This document shows positions 10,401 to 26,562 of a stretch of DNA of 64,000 bases, piece after piece. This stretch comes from Anadara kagoshimensis (Eukaryota; Mollusca; Bivalvia; Arcoida; Arcidae): contig CM037868.1 of NCBI GenBank assembly GCA_021292105.1, positions 35,962,876-36,026,875 of the forward strand, written 5' to 3'. The notes under the pieces are model-generated. The model had not been told where the DNA came from. It saw nothing but the letters and a program-made list of their open reading frames with translations, and did no database searches. The stretch's first letter is position 1. The number at the start of each line of letters is the position of its first letter. Position numbers and translations under genes: made by a program.

Positions 10401-13400
10401 TATTTTGGATGATTTAGGAAAAACCCGTCTACTTGATTAACTCTTGAAATCCTTTTGCCGTCATCACAATACCGGTATTGCTGAAAAAGTATGATTTCAA
10501 TGTATAAAAAAATATCTGGCTATGTTTGACGTTCCAATATTTAAGTACTGCTTTCATTCCCGATTTAGATTAAACACGTGACGGGTGTTGCTAAATAAAT
10601 AGGACACCCTGACTCACTTCCCGGTTGAAGTTTACGTGTTTAACATAATTTGTCAAGTTCAAGTTTTTTTGATTGGTTTGTTTGTTTGTTTTTGATCTTC
10701 AAGAGTCTTCTGTCCTTGATGAAAATATTAAATACATTATTTTAATAAGAAAGTTAAATGCAGACAATGAATATATTATGTCTACTTCGACCGTTTAAAC
10801 GTAAACAATACCGACGTGATCAAAGGGCATTTGTTTTAATATAAATGAATTTAAATTTTATTTCATATAATTTTACAATCTTGTATATGTCTCACTACTT
10901 TTAGCACAAGCACAAATTAAATTTTAAAAAAATTATCATGGATATTATACGTTGTTTTGTAGGACTGAAAGATGCTGAATTAATTGACATTGCTAATCCA
11001 AATGAAAACACATGTAAAAATTCGTACAGGTAACATTTATTGAAACCGCTCGTGTATCATGTGATAGCAAGTTGTATTTTTGTTATCAGATTTATGTAGA
11101 GTCACAGAATAACGCCGGGATATCGCTAGCCTTATTGTATTAAAACCCCCTAAAATTAAAGCAATCATCACAACGTTGTTTATTAGCATGGTGTCCCTGA
11201 AAGTACCTTATATATTTAATGTTGCATAGTTTCAAATTTTAATTAATTCTCAAATTTGATAACTTGCGTGCGGTTGAAACTAGCTTAAGAAGAAAAGCTA
11301 AACTTGCTTAACTTCCCTGATAGTTCATTTGTGCCAGTTTTCAAAGTTTTATTCATTTTCGACCTTTAACCATTATTATTATTATTATTAATTCTACTAA
11401 TTATTATTGTCATTATTATTTAAAAAATATTCTGTAAATACATATAAGGGTTTAAGAATCATAAAAGGAATACTGTTTGATTACCCTTCCTTTGACTTAT
11501 TTCTTTGAAAGTGATTGGCTTTGATTAATTAAATAACCAACTCAGTATCATTTCTTACATCGCTACATGCTCACAAATACTGGGTTGACAATGATCGTAC
11601 AGGTGGGTAAGAGTAACGTCCCCTGTCGGTGATATAAAGAACAGGGAAAAATAAACAAAGTATTAACGTTTTGTTTTTGTTTATTATTTGGTAGTGGACA
11701 AAAACATTTAGGACACTGTCCAAATAACATCATAGCAGTCAACAAATTGACCAGTGGATATAAAAGTGGACAAGACATCGTAAAACCAACAAGTGAGTTT
11801 CATATTTTTTTTTGTCAGTTTTCGATATTCTTTTCATTAAGACTGAAGTAACGTTTTATGTAATCGCGTGATACAACATACGGTGAAGTATTTGAAAATT
11901 TAAGTGATAAAAAGTAGAATAGCCCAAGAAATTGGAACATTACCAACTTTTCAACATACGGATATAAAAGTACTCCAATTTAAAAAAATGCTGTTATTTA
12001 TTGTAGTATTTTGACAATTGAGCAAAGCGTCTTTTTCTTCAGTCGACAATGACGCATCTACTGCAATTGCTGTTACGATGTGTTGTTCTTCCAAATCTTC
12101 CTCCTTGGGAGCACTATTAACCCGAGTAAATAAAGCAGTTTGTTTTAGATCTCACATAATCAAAATTGAATCCAAGGAAGATAAGCAATTTACGGTATAT
12201 AACACTTTTTCAATCAACTTTTCTTGCACTGCCAGGTCATTACATTGTTTTTAATTTGATCACGTGACTACTTTTAGCCCTATGAAAGTGCATGGAAAAT
12301 AGCATTTTATATTTAAAATTGTTATATCTGTGATTGTCATTAAAATGCAGCAAAAATGATACAAACGTATACGTAAATAATTTCAAAATAAATCTTTAGG
12401 ATTTTTTTTAAATTTCATATCAGCTCATTAATAGTTATATCTTAACTGATAGTCCTTCACAAACGATTTTGTTTTTCTGTTATTGTTGTCGAAATATATT
12501 TATATTTTTCCTATTTTCCTTCTAGGTAAACTTGCATGTGTTTTCTAATTTAATGGCTTTCAATTGTAAATTCAAATTCCAACATTAATGACAAAATAAA
12601 AACAATCTAAATCATAAACAACAGTAAGTTTATTTACTTTTAGTTAGTGTACATTTATTTACTTCTATTAATGCTTATAGGTTTGCAATACAACCAAGGT
12701 AAATGTAGTCATGGCGGACCTCAGGATCTTACAATTAATACGCCAGCAAATTGTGGAATCAACAAAGAAACTTCTGACGAAGTCTTGTCACCACATTACC
12801 ATTTTCACAGACATGCTGCTGAAGCGGCAATAAAGGCAACGGAGCATTTTCTTTCTGGTGATGGTGAGTGAATAAATTAATACGGAGTACGTCATAATAA
12901 CTGCCAATTGTCTGGTATTTCTGCTGTTGGACTTAGCATCCTAAAAATGCGTAAAACGAAGAGGCAATATATAGTATTGTCAAAAAATATTGGTAATGAA
13001 AACTATTGACTTTTTTAATTAATAAAATCACAGAAACTGTTATATCTTTAATCGTTCTAAATATTCCCTCAAATGAATTTGTTAACATACAGTTTCTTTC
13101 ATTTTTTTTTTTCAATCAGCATCTTCAAAATATTTGAACGTCCACAATTTTCCGAGTTCTGCTAATGAATAATTTTTTTCTGAAGCGACCGACTGAAATT
13201 CAGTAAATATGAATAAATATGTTGCAGCCTTGAAGTAGTTGATAGTAATGAAAAGCACATATTCAAATTATAAGTTTTTTTTTACGAATAATCTTAATAT
13301 AAATAGCTTTGTCCTTTCTTATTGGAAATTTAAAAATATATACAAGTAAATATTTTAAGCTATAACCAATCAAACCGAAATTACCCAGGCATTTAAACTT

Positions 13401-14907
13401 TGCCCAGTATATAGTGTATCAATTTCAAGACATTTATATTATCTCTGAGATCATACTTAGATAACTACGTTGGCATTGGTAAAAATTTCAAGTATAAGGA
13501 TATAATTTATCTGTAATCACAAAATTGTTGATAAGTATAATGTCTCTGTATACAAATTGATTCTAGATATATAAGGCGTTATATGACTTTTATTCTCTCA
13601 ATTTTTATCCTAATTTTTTTTAAACTTCATATTTATATAAATTCGTGGTATTTCGTTTTTATCTGATATCATTACTGGATATACACAAAGGAAAAAGGCA
13701 CTGCAAGTTTGCATTATTATAAAATATGTTTTAAGCTAAAAAAGAAAAAGAAAAAAGATAGTTATTTTCATTTTTTTACAGATTTGACTCTTTCTAAATT
13801 ATTCATTTTATATGTTTGGGACTATTACTTGAACATGAATCGTTGTTGTTATTATTTTTTAAATATAATCTTCGCATTTATTATATCATATATAGTTTAT
13901 ATCTCAACATTTATTTAGGAAGTGGTTTGATTAACACCTTGGGTGAACAGTTGTTCAAGACAGTATTCAACTTAAGAAAAAAGACATCCAAGTCGCTTGC
14001 TTTTGTAATTGATGTGACAGGATCAATGTATGATGACATAAATGAGGTCAAAACTGTTGTGATAGAAAAAGTTAACAATCCTCCCTACGAACCTGCATAT
14101 TACGTTTTATCAACATTCAGTGATCCAGGTAAATGGAAGATATGTATAATTTTCGGTTGTCAACTTCCCTTTTCATTCGGCAGTATACCTGGCTCTACTG
14201 CGCTTTGGTTCAGCTGCAAATAAATGATAAATGATATTTTAAACAAGGGATATTGCAAGACAATTTAAGCTCATTATCAATTTTGATTATACACGTGGCG
14301 TGTGTACCTAGCTTAACAGGTAGCTTCCTTTCTAAAGCCGACATTTTCATTTCCCTGGTAGAAGTCCAATTGTCTAAATTGACAGATTCAACGTTTTTAC
14401 TTTATGATTATGATTTGGACATAAATTGGTATGTTTGTGGTTGATATACTACTTTTGTTGTTATCTCTATCGAAGAAACGTATGAAATAAAATCTAGAAA
14501 TATGCTTAGTATACGCTATCTTTGTAAAATGTAAATTTGAATTAACCACAGGTACGCTGGTGCATATTCAAGTAACATTCTTTAAAGCAAATTGAAAAAT
14601 GACAAAAAAAGTGAAACACGCGACCACCAACAGGTAAATGAGACCGGGTATTACAAAATCGAAGCACTGTTTTAGCTCGATACTCTCAGGCATGAAATAA
14701 AACATAGACATAAATGAAGTTAGTACTGTGGGACGATAGTTTGGAAAAAAATAAAAATAATTTCGAATTTTATCAACTGTTTATGGAATTTAAATAATTT
14801 TCTAAATCGGGTTATAAACTTGGAAGTTTTATAGCACATGATGTCTCAGTAATTAGAATTATTTATATAAGAGTCAGATAACACCAACGTAAATGATCAA
14901 ACAGATG

Positions 14908-14998
<91 letters not shown>

Positions 14999-17900
14999 AA
15001 ACATTACTATAATCACCTCATTTCTGAGCAGTTGATAGAATACGCAGTCTAATGCTGTAACTGAATGCATTTTCGTGTTATCGGAATCATTTTGAATAAT
15101 ATCTCCTTGTCAATGTCTCGAAAACATGATGAAAGATTCTACATAATACATTTTAATAACAAACCATATTGTTGTAAAATTATTGTTTTACTTAATATTA
15201 GGAGACCTGACAACTGGATATTCCACAGAATATTCGTCAAACATGATTGCAAAAATAAATGATTTGGTAGTTGGTGGCGGTGATGACTGCCCTGAATATG
15301 CACTATCTGGTCTTGCGAAAGGTACTTAATTATAGTTCCTGATTTCTATCATTTTTTTGCCAAAGCAAAATATCTAACGGAAAAAATAAAAGCTCTATGC
15401 GAAATAACACTATAACTTGTATCGACTTTTTGCCCTAGCATTTTCTCGAGCTTAAATTTTGTTTTATAGCTTTCACGGGCAAAAACTAAATTTCAAATCA
15501 ATTTTTTTTTTGCATTTTCGCATTTGTTTAGCGCTTTTTTGAGTTTGAATTATTTAATTTTTTGCTTTGGCATTTATTGGCCTTTAAAAGGCAAAAGAGG
15601 TGAAAAAAGGAAAAGCAGAAATGACACAAATCAGCTATTATACGTAGGATATATTGGGGAAGCAATAAATTTCTAACTCTCTTAGTAATTATCAATGATT
15701 TAGATGGAACATTACCGAAGTTGGTTAACGTTCTATGGTATATATTAACCTTATACTGAGAGTTCATCAGTTACAGGTGAAGATACAAAAATATAATACC
15801 TGAGCCGATATCTCTGCTGGTTGCTGGTGCCCCGATGATATTACCAACTCAGTAGGCAATAATTTCGTATTATTGTCAGAAATATACTATAATGTCTATA
15901 ATTGTTTAAAATTTCTCAAAATTAAGGTATACTCCCTCGTGCAAAGTATTTCCTTAGCCTAATTTGGTAAAATATATTTTGGTCCTTTGGGTAGCTTTCC
16001 AACATCTTCAAAATGATTTAGGTTTCATAATTTTTTCCAAGCACTACCGATGAGGAATTGTATTCCGAAACGGCCGTATAGTGCTATAAAAATTTAGTAT
16101 AATATGTCATTGTCACGGCTAACATGGCAATGTACAAAGAAGGTTTTTTTAAGTGATGCGCATAGGATTAAATGGCCAATCGATTTTTAAATTTTGAAGG
16201 ACCCGTGATTATTGTTCCTGCATTTGCAAAAGAACACATTAACTAAAAGTGTCTTAAAATAAAATTTTATCGTTTTACACAAATTAATTAAGAACGTTTG
16301 TTTTTCGATTGCACTATGCACAAAATTCATCTCAAATTTAAAGTCTGGTTTTGATTTAAATTTAAATAAATCTTCATTTCTTGATTATATTTGAATTTAT
16401 TTTGTCTGTTTTTACATATAGTTACAGTTAGAAATTATGGAGTGGTGTACCTTTATAGAAGTATCTGTTTTTATGTTTTAGTATAAGTAGGTAAATATAA
16501 ATTTGTGTCACTTTTGGTAATCATGTCCAAACAAAATTTTCGTAAAAAATAATATTGTTTTATACAATCGGACATGGATTAGGATGGTACCACATAATTG
16601 TTTCTGATGGCAATATATATTTCGTTTTAGGCATCTTTTTGAGTGAGTCCAAGTCAATTGTATACTTCTTTACCGATGCAAATGCAAAAGACGGTAACAG
16701 ACATCAGGAGATTATAAACGCAGCAATTAAGAAAGACATCCAAATCCATTTTTTGTTAACTGGGAGTTGTACTCCTGCAAAGAAAAAACGGCGAAGTGTT
16801 GAATTCATTAAAGGTATTACATATTGAATTTATATAATAACCCAAACAAGAACATCAAACGCAATCCAAGTAAAAATATTTTGAAAACTGACAATTTAAG
16901 CTATAAATGACTTTCAACATTTTAGGTTAAACACAACTTCCAAAACGGAAATGCGGCCGGTTGCTCCGGAAAGGTAGGTACCTTCTGTTGTACCAGGTAC
17001 ACTCTCTACGTGTAACCAACACTTGAAAGAAAGGAACATGCTAATGTGTGCCGTATAATATATCCTGGCTAATCCTGGATACAGATACATCATACTCATG
17101 ACAGCCATGAAATCTTTTGAAGACCCCCTGTAGGCCTAATTTTACAATAATTTTGGGTCAACAATTTGTGTGTAAGCAGCTTCCTTCGTTGTATAAAGCT
17201 CCCGAATAGAAACGAACTCTACAATATAGCGAATCAATTGTAAAACAAATGTACCATTTGCAGAAGAAGCAAGTGCATTGCTTCATAGAAAAGAAAAGTA
17301 AACACTACACTAGAAACTTTGAAACCATCACATTTGCCACACAGGTTGAAATGTAGCTTTTTCTGACCATGATAATTAAAGAGGGGTCTAAGTATAAGGT
17401 AGAACTTAACTTGAAGAATCGATCTTAAAAATGGGCCTGAATGAAAGTTAAACATAAAAAACAAATATACTAATTCATGTCCGAAACACAATCGATCCAA
17501 GAGCAAAGTAAAAACTTTGAAACTGATACGTTAGGTTAAGCACACAAACTTCCACCAGGAAAGTAAGATCGGGTGCTTTTGAAGGTTAAGCACCTTCTGT
17601 TTAGCTAACTACACCCGCCACGTGTGTAATCATAATTGAGTGAAAGGAACACGGAATTATTGGACATCAAATATATCCAAGGCAATCCTGGACACAGAGA
17701 CATCAAACTCATCAACCAGATTGTGATGACAGCCATAATTTTTTACATATATTGCAGAAAACAAACATCGATATAAAAGAGATTCTGGATTTGATCCTGT
17801 GTTTCATAGTATAGCAAATGCTACAGGTGGAACTATACACGATGTAAGATCTGGTAGTTTATCGCAGATTCTGGAAACCCTTTTGGAAGTAAGTTTCAAA

Positions 17901-20900
17901 TTATAGTGGTAATAATTGGAACAGGGGGATTTTAACCTCACTATTATGTAGTTACAAAGCTGCTAATTTATCAAGGGTCATTAACCAAAATACATGAGTA
18001 AACTTGAAGTTGTGAAAGGAAATACGTCCATATGCCAAACGTTTAAAAGGCCAACTCTTGCATTGCAAGCGATGCAATTGAAAACGTAGAATGTAGAACG
18101 ATTGTTATAAAAAGAAAGAGAAAAATTACAAGCAATATAAGTTATGATTCAAGGAAAACATGTAAAAACTTGAAAATGAACAACTCTCATGTTTTGGAAA
18201 AAATAATAATAATTAATCGCGGAACTGGGGCTACAAAAACATAAATGACTTTGTACTATATATAAATTATATTTTTGGTTGTCTTATTTGACATTATTGG
18301 TTCACACTATATTCATTTAAATCTGGTTGCATTTATTTTCAAGCAAAATGAGTCATTTTTACCTTATTTCCTTTAGTATAAGAAAAAATACTACCAAAAG
18401 CCTTAATTGATATCAAAATTTGTTCGAGTGTGTTTAATAATTTTTTTATCATCAGCTTTTCAACTCACTATTTTCATTTTGAAGGTAACGCACCATTTAA
18501 TGATGTGTCTTCTGTTGACTTATTTATTTTCAAGGCTTCATTTCCAAATACAAGCCAAGGTTTAACCTTGAATCAGGTGAACATTGATTACACCAGTGGA
18601 CCTGGGAACGGTTCCAGTTTGATGCAATTTTATGTTGACAAAAGTGTCACTGAAGTTGAGATTCAGTTAACTGGTGTACAATCAAGTCAGGTCGATTTAA
18701 TGAATCCGAATGGTAATCAGTAAACCTCTATATATCTATCTCTTATTTTGTATTGTCTATTTCTTTCTCTCTATCTATCTCATCGAGATGTATATTTTCG
18801 TAATGGCCAATAATTGGTGCAGATTTGAATTGACACAATAACTCAATTATGTCTAAAGTAGCACTAAAGTGGCACATGCTACACTAGATTGTTTTAACGT
18901 ATTATATGTAGTACATAGTACAGTTAGTCTCTATGTTTTTCATTATCAATAAAAATAATTAAATCAAAAAGTTCTTTTCGTATATGAAAGTGAAAAGATA
19001 TTGTTAATTGACTTTAATTTTTTTTAATTACGTCATTACAGCAGACGTGGTAAATACTACTTCAAATTATACCACATGGCAGACATCTGGTGCTACAAAC
19101 ATACACGTAACAATTTCTGTAAGTATCTTTGGTGAAACAAAAACATCAGGTATTTTTATTTTTGCATCAGTTCCCTTGAACAAAAATACTCGAAAATAAA
19201 ACTTCAGCAAATATTTTGATAATTAATTTGCCATTTTACTTATCACAATTTAATGTCGCTTAAATAAAAGTAAGCAGATGCCTTGAAGAGATGATTCACC
19301 AAACAATCTTCAGATTGTCAGTACTGTTAAAATTGACGTATTGCCGGTCACACAAAAAATGTTCCGACAAAGGACCGGCATGCTTGATTTACACGCAAAA
19401 AGAATGAAAACTAGGAATGAATTATGACGTTTTATGACATCATTGACACTAGTACGTCATTTGTTGCCGTGACACTGTTTAGTACCGTGATTGGAGGCAG
19501 TGTCGAAACATAATAGGTATGGCCGGCAATACGTTAATTTATATGAGGGAATTCGGAATGTGTTATTAAACGAAAACGAAGCGAAGTTGAAAACATTGAT
19601 AAAGATAACAAGGATGAAATTGCGACCAACGAAAAAAAGAACGTAAAACAATACAATAAAAGGACAAAACTCATATAAAACCCATTGATAAAAACATTGG
19701 AATAAAGTAACCATCTATTTATTTCACAGCCAATGCAATATTTCATCATTTAAAATTTCTTCCCAACTCATATCCAGAACACTTTTATCCTCTTATTAGG
19801 GTTTATGAAGTATTTAAACGATATATATGTACTATGCACGTTCTACAGTAAGCTGATGTGGGAATATGGAGTGAATACCGTTCTCGCAAACTTTAAAATG
19901 AATATTTTCAAATATTTATTTTTTATGATTTTAAAAGCAATACACAAACATTCGGGTACATGTCGAAGTCATCATAATAAAAAACAATTGAAAACTGATA
20001 AATTCCAGAGAAGTTTATAGTACTGTAATGTTTAGGAATTATTGAATGGGAAAGCCTAAACACAGAATTCGGTATTAAGATATAGTTTAGTAATATTATT
20101 CTAATGTGATCTGTATGTTGAACCACTTGAGTTCCTCAGGATAACATTTAGAAATATTCCTATAAAATAAAACAAACTGAAACATGTCGAAAGCATTATC
20201 TTGAAGCAAAGTAAAAAGCTTACTAACCTGGAAGTCCATACCATTCCGAATCACCCGGCCTCACTCACTGATTTTACCTAACTTGTACAATTCAAAGCCA
20301 TATCTTTCGTTTTGGACAGTAATTTCGTCGTGGATTGGTATATTTGTTAGTTTTATGAAAAACATGAACATTTTTAATTATAGGATCCTTCTCCTGGTCA
20401 ATGGAGTATCGTTTCCAGAGTGGAAACTGAGATACATGCAAATGTTACTGGACAAAGTGCAATAGATTTTTCACATAAAATAATGGATAAAGGTGATGAT
20501 AGTTATTTGTATCCGGTTACTGGCAACCCTATTGCGGGTACGGTGATTTTAAATATAGTAGTTCCTCATAATTATAATACTTTATTCTATTTACTCCCTC
20601 TACTTCATATCTGTACTTGATACTATGTTTATTAATGGATTTTCTAATGATAAAAAATGTATAAATTACATATTATACCAGTCCTAATTTTACAGCTATA
20701 GACGGCCGTTTCGTAATACAGTTTCTCATCAGTATTGCTTGGGCCAAAATTATGAAACCAAAATTATTTTAAAGATGTTGAAAAGCTACCCAAAGGACCA
20801 GAATATATTTTACCATATTAAGCTAAGGAAGTACTTTGCATAAAGGAGTATACCTTAGTTTTTGAGAAATTTCAAATTTTAACTTGCAGGAAATTTAGAC

Positions 20901-23900
20901 AATTATGGTATACTTCTGACAATAATACGAAAGTATTGCCTACTTTTTGTAGATATCCTCGGGACACGAGGGTATTTGAATTTTAATCTTTGTTCAAAAC
21001 AGTCTTCATAATATTTGACGATCCATGCTCTATTAATTCTATGTTTTCAATAGGATTCGCCGCCGTACCACATAATAAATACCTCTTAACGTTTGTGCGG
21101 AATGTTTTGGAAAACATCAACGCCACAGATTCCCGAAATGACGTCGTTTTCGTGGGAAAACGTCATCTCATGCGATTCCATATTCCATTGGAAATAAGTG
21201 TTCCGCACAAACGTTAGAAGGTGTCACGTGGTACATCGGCGAACCCCATTCTACCTAAATTTTGATTAGACACTTGGCGGGTGTAGCTAGCTAAATAGGG
21301 GGTCTTTTATTCCGGGAGCACTCGACATCACTGGCTTAATGAAAGATCACTACTTTTGCCAAGTTTTTGCTTTTTGTATTGTTATTTAAACACGTACTTG
21401 TATGTTTGTTTTTTTTATTTTATTCCAGGGAAAACATACACAACTGTTATCAAACTAATAGGAGATGCAACTCAAGTTTCATTATCGTCTTTGATCCTGA
21501 ATGATTTGACTGGAGTAGAATTATCATCAAATCCATTAAGTAGGCTGATAAGTACTGATGCTTCTACATATACGGCAAATGTTACAATGCAGTCTGTGGT
21601 AAACATTATATGTAATTTTTAATTGAAAATAAGAGTGGAACAGACTATTTGGTTAATCAGAGTCCGTAGGAAAAATAGAATCCAAATTTTCGGAATTTTT
21701 AAGGTCACATGGGGTGGTGCAATTTTGGCTTTTTGTTATGTACTTAAATCAAATTATAAGAACAGATAAACTCCTTATTTATAATAAAGGAAAAAAAATA
21801 TCTAAATAATTCTGAAATGAAACTACATCATAGGTGGTAATTAACAAATTTAATTTATATAGTATGAAATACAATTTTTCTCTAATGCTTGTTTTGTTAC
21901 CTATTATGTAGCCAATTTGCATTCTTAAAAACTTAAATCTACAAGCTATTGGTTTTCATATTTTAACTAGCATCAAATTTAGACAGTTGTATATTTCCGA
22001 CGATTAAACAGTGCTTTTTACTTGGGTTATGATGTTCATGGGGATGCTTATTTCCCTAACTACGAAACTAGCTTAGTTTAAATTACATGTTTAACCAGTG
22101 TTAATTATACCGAAATAACCGATTAGTACTCTAAAACACTGGTATCATATGTAGTAATATATATATATCGATCATTGTGATATAACGTTTTCCTTAGCTA
22201 ACATATGTTAGTCCCAATGCAAGCATTTGGTTAGAAAATATATTCCATAATGAGAAAGTCAACTTAATGTTTTACAGAGCTTCTTCTTTAAGATTCGTGG
22301 CATCGATACAGACGGAAATATATTAACAAGGATAAAATGGACATTAATAAACCCTGCTAAAGTACTTCTGACATTGATTCCAGTGTATGGTGAGTTGCTA
22401 TAATTGATAATATATGATTATCTGATTGCCATTTGAGTGAGCTTGAAACAAACGATATGGAATATCCTTTATGTTTGGGTTTATATATGACACATAACAC
22501 ATTAATTACATCCACAAAGTCTACAATATTTCCACAAACCATACAGGGCTTGTTTTTTTCTTTTCGATCACTGGCTTGACTTTTCTGGTTCAGATTTTAA
22601 TTTTAATTGTTACATTTTTGGCCAGTTTTAACAGTTATAACTTTGGGTAAGAGTATTTTATTACAATAATTTTTACTTTGGGTAAGAGTATTTTATTAAG
22701 ATAACCTATTTTACAGAAAAAATGATATATCTAAAGGATGATCCTAAAATGTTTTGGAAGACTAAATCAAATTATCTTTTTTCCAATGATGTTTTATGAA
22801 TAGATGGGATAAACAAGTCAGTACATATCAAATACATAAAACATATCAAACTAAATGGTTTAGGCGTCATACCCCATATTGTCTCTATGGAACAGTTATT
22901 TCCTAAGACGACGGAATCTATTCGGTTCACATTTTCCCACTGTCATTCCTAAATAAATGTTTTAAACTAATTATTCTGTCCTTGAGAACTCGCAATAGTT
23001 AAATTAGAACTGTTCACGTTTTTATTATTTCACTTGTTTTGTTTTTATTTTTTAGGCGACCTTCTTATCAATCATAGATCCGAGTTACGTTATATGATTC
23101 AAAATCTGGGAAACACTACAGAATCATTCGTTGCACAATTAGTCGACAATCAATACTCGATTTCTCCGACTTCTAGAAACCACACTATTGGTGCCATGGA
23201 TACCATTCAGGAAAATTTTGCAATATTTCCAACAACGTCTGGATCCATGTAAATATCAAATAAGTACAGTAAAACCTCGTTATAAGGCATCTTGATAACT
23301 TAGTCACCACGCTTATCGCCACACGATTTTGAAGACCCAACATCCATTTGGTTTATGTTTTTCTTTATGGGCCTCCTTCGATTTATTGCCAACCCCCTTT
23401 ATAATGCCAACATTTGACTGAACAAATGGTGGCGATGAATCGAGGTTTTACTGTACTATATATGATAAAAGATGACAAGACATTTGTTGGTCAGGTCGGC
23501 TATTTGTTTTATGCATTTTTTATATTCCATCAAAAAACATTGTGGTTTATAATTTAAACCTAAAACAAATAGAACTATGTTAATCATGTTAATTATAATA
23601 AAAATCAGTTATTTGCAATGCTTTGGTAATTTAGAAACTGAAATATTGTCTGTAGATATACAGACATAAACATTATAATAATATTTATAATAATATTTAG
23701 TCGGATTTTGAATAAAGTTTAAGAAAACAATACAAATGTAACAATCATGCTTTCTTTTTCAGCACTTACACCATACAGGTTAGCTTAAGAGAATCAAACA
23801 AAACTCTACAGTCTATCACCAAGTATTTGCATGTGAGTAAAAATTCAAAACAAACATACTTAGCAATGTCCGATCTCACAATCCAGAAGAAAAGTAAAAC

Positions 23901-25491
23901 AAAAAAAATTGAAACTGACAAATTATGTAAAACTCTTGAACTCCTACGAGGGAAGTAGCCTCCTGTTTAGGTAGCTACACCCGCCACATGTGTAATCGGA
24001 ATTGATGAAAGTAACATGGAACTATGGGATGTCAACTATTTTCAGGGCAACCATTGACACAGAGACAAAATACTTTTCAACAAAACTGTAATGACGGCTT
24101 TAAAACTTTTTAAGGGCTTTTATAAGCATAGGCTTGCATTATCCCAGGGTCAACATTTTTGTTAGCAGCTTGCATCGGTGTTCATATTCATATTCTCTTG
24201 CTTAAACGTTTTATGTTCGATTTTGATAATAAACGTGGTGGGTGTAACTATCTAATTAGGAATTGCTTACCCTTAAGGAGCATATGACCCCATTTTTTAA
24301 TGGATGTGAATGTGCTAAATTTGGTTTTCTAGTTTTTTAAGTTGTAACTTTGCTTTTAGAATGTGATGTGGCCATTGATTGATTTGTTTGTTTTTTATTT
24401 AACGTGCGGTTTAAATAACGTACTATATTTTACGGGGATACTGCTAATTTATATAGGTTGCAAAAATATACTTAATATAGCATTAGATAATTTTTCAAGA
24501 ATAATAGACAAAACGCATTTTTGAATGGTCAAAATGACAAATAACAAACAAACAAACAAAAAACCAACAAACCCCCCCCAAAAAAAAAAACCCCGAAGTT
24601 ATAAGTAATTTTCCGGTTAGTATGGGGTTCTGGTCTAAGCTTCGTTCTATACATGTAGTATTAAAGATAGTATAGAAAGATTTTTTTGATGTACAAAGCA
24701 TTAAAATCGTTTTCTGACACAAAATGACTGTTCGCTTAGCGTCTGGATTGTTGAAAGGGAGATAATTGTATATCTATCATCTTTGTGCGCCAAAATTCAT
24801 GTCTGGTTGAATTATCAGTTTCTTGATTCATTGCAATCTCATCTGTCTTATTTCCTTAGTTTGAAAATATTAATAATTGAGTGTGATTGTAAATCTAAAA
24901 GTTATTTTGTTTAATCTGCTGAATGTTTTTATTAATCAAGGTTTATTTATTCACTTATTTGTCAGTGATATTGTGCATGTATTATTTAGGCTAAGATTCG
25001 TTCACCCTAAACATATTATATAATCCTAATGTTTGTTTCGCTAACATCAAATATCACCCACTATCATCTGCTGCCGATCAATGTTCCTGCGCCAAAAGTT
25101 GTACAATATCACTGCAACTTACGTTGTGTAATTGACATTCAGACTATTTGACTAATTATGTTGTCCAAATCAACCCAATGCCAGATTTGTATAAGATTAG
25201 ATTTTTATATGTTGCAGGTCACTGATGTCCAGCACCCAACTTGTAACATTATTAATGTTGAAGGAAATTGTCCGTTGGGTCAAGTAACGCCTACCAACTG
25301 TACACTGTACAAATGGTTCGCAAGCACAGAGACAACGTACTCGTCAATATCTCTCTCTTCAGTTCGACTGTCAAATACAGATTCGAACACACTATTGTAT
25401 ACTGGTAACACATCGTCAGTGTACGGTCCTCTTCCTGCAAATGTGAGGTGAGAAATTTATTTTCCAAATCTATGCAAAACTTTTTAACCTT

Positions 25492-25534
<43 letters not shown>

Positions 25535-26527
25535 CGCGCGCGTATTTCATGTTTCTTAAATATTGATCACACTTATTTTTCTCTTATCTTAAATAGTTAA
25601 ATATAATTGTTTTCTCAAAATAAAAATACATGTAATACTAAAATAGCGGGAAAACTAGGATGTTGTACGGTTTCACGCAAGACGGATTGCTTTCTGAGGG
25701 AGGAATTAGGACTTATAAAATATACGGTAATAGGGCAAGTATTCTGGTGAACAAAATAAGTAAGAGAATGAAAGAAAAAAATTCGTTTGATTATTATAAA
25801 CAAACAACATCTTTGTGACATGATTCTGTAGCCTTGTAATTGTCAAGATTATCTCAGCTCTTCTTTTTGTACGTAATTTATTACGGCATCGATGCATAAG
25901 AAATGAACAGACCATTTTTACGAATAAAACTGTAGGGCGAAAAACAATCTCAATATTGTTAAATATCGAATAAACAAATTTTAGCTAACCTTGAGTCAAT
26001 GACAACTACTACAATTGCTATCAACATATATTGACTAGCACTAACTGTTTGAAAGTAAAATATGCAACATGAATGCATTTGTGGTTTTATTACAAACGCT
26101 GTTATGAACAAGAACTAAGTAAATATTACTTAATACAAACATTGAAACCACTGATTTTAGAGTAATTGAGTTTGTATGGCATAGCATGGTTTGATTGGGG
26201 AATCACAAACACCAACAGATTTCAAAACCATGAATATGGAAAAATGGAATAAACAAAAAAATATGTTTTATTTTATAGCGGTACCTGCTGTTTGGATATA
26301 GTCGATATCCATATTCTAGATACGGATGGATATTTAGCAACCTGCAGATTAAACTTTAGAGATAATGGAAGGGTAACCACACTAGCGCCTGTAATTAGCG
26401 ATAGTGATGTAAAGAACGCTACAACAAAGGTAAGAAATATAAATTATTACATATGTTTTATCTGTCTGTCCGTCCGTCCATCCGTCCGTCTGACCGTCTA
26501 TCCATCAATCAATCAATTCACCTATCG

Positions 26528-26562
<35 letters not shown>

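Noticed and set aside
11563..11778. 71-codon minus ORF
   Set aside because: It overlaps VWA7-like exon 5 in antisense and shows no features of its own.
19457..19749. Two overlapping minus ORFs of 71-85 codons
   Set aside because: They lie in intron 12 over AT-rich and family-4 repeat sequence, with low-complexity hydrophobic translations and no splice logic.
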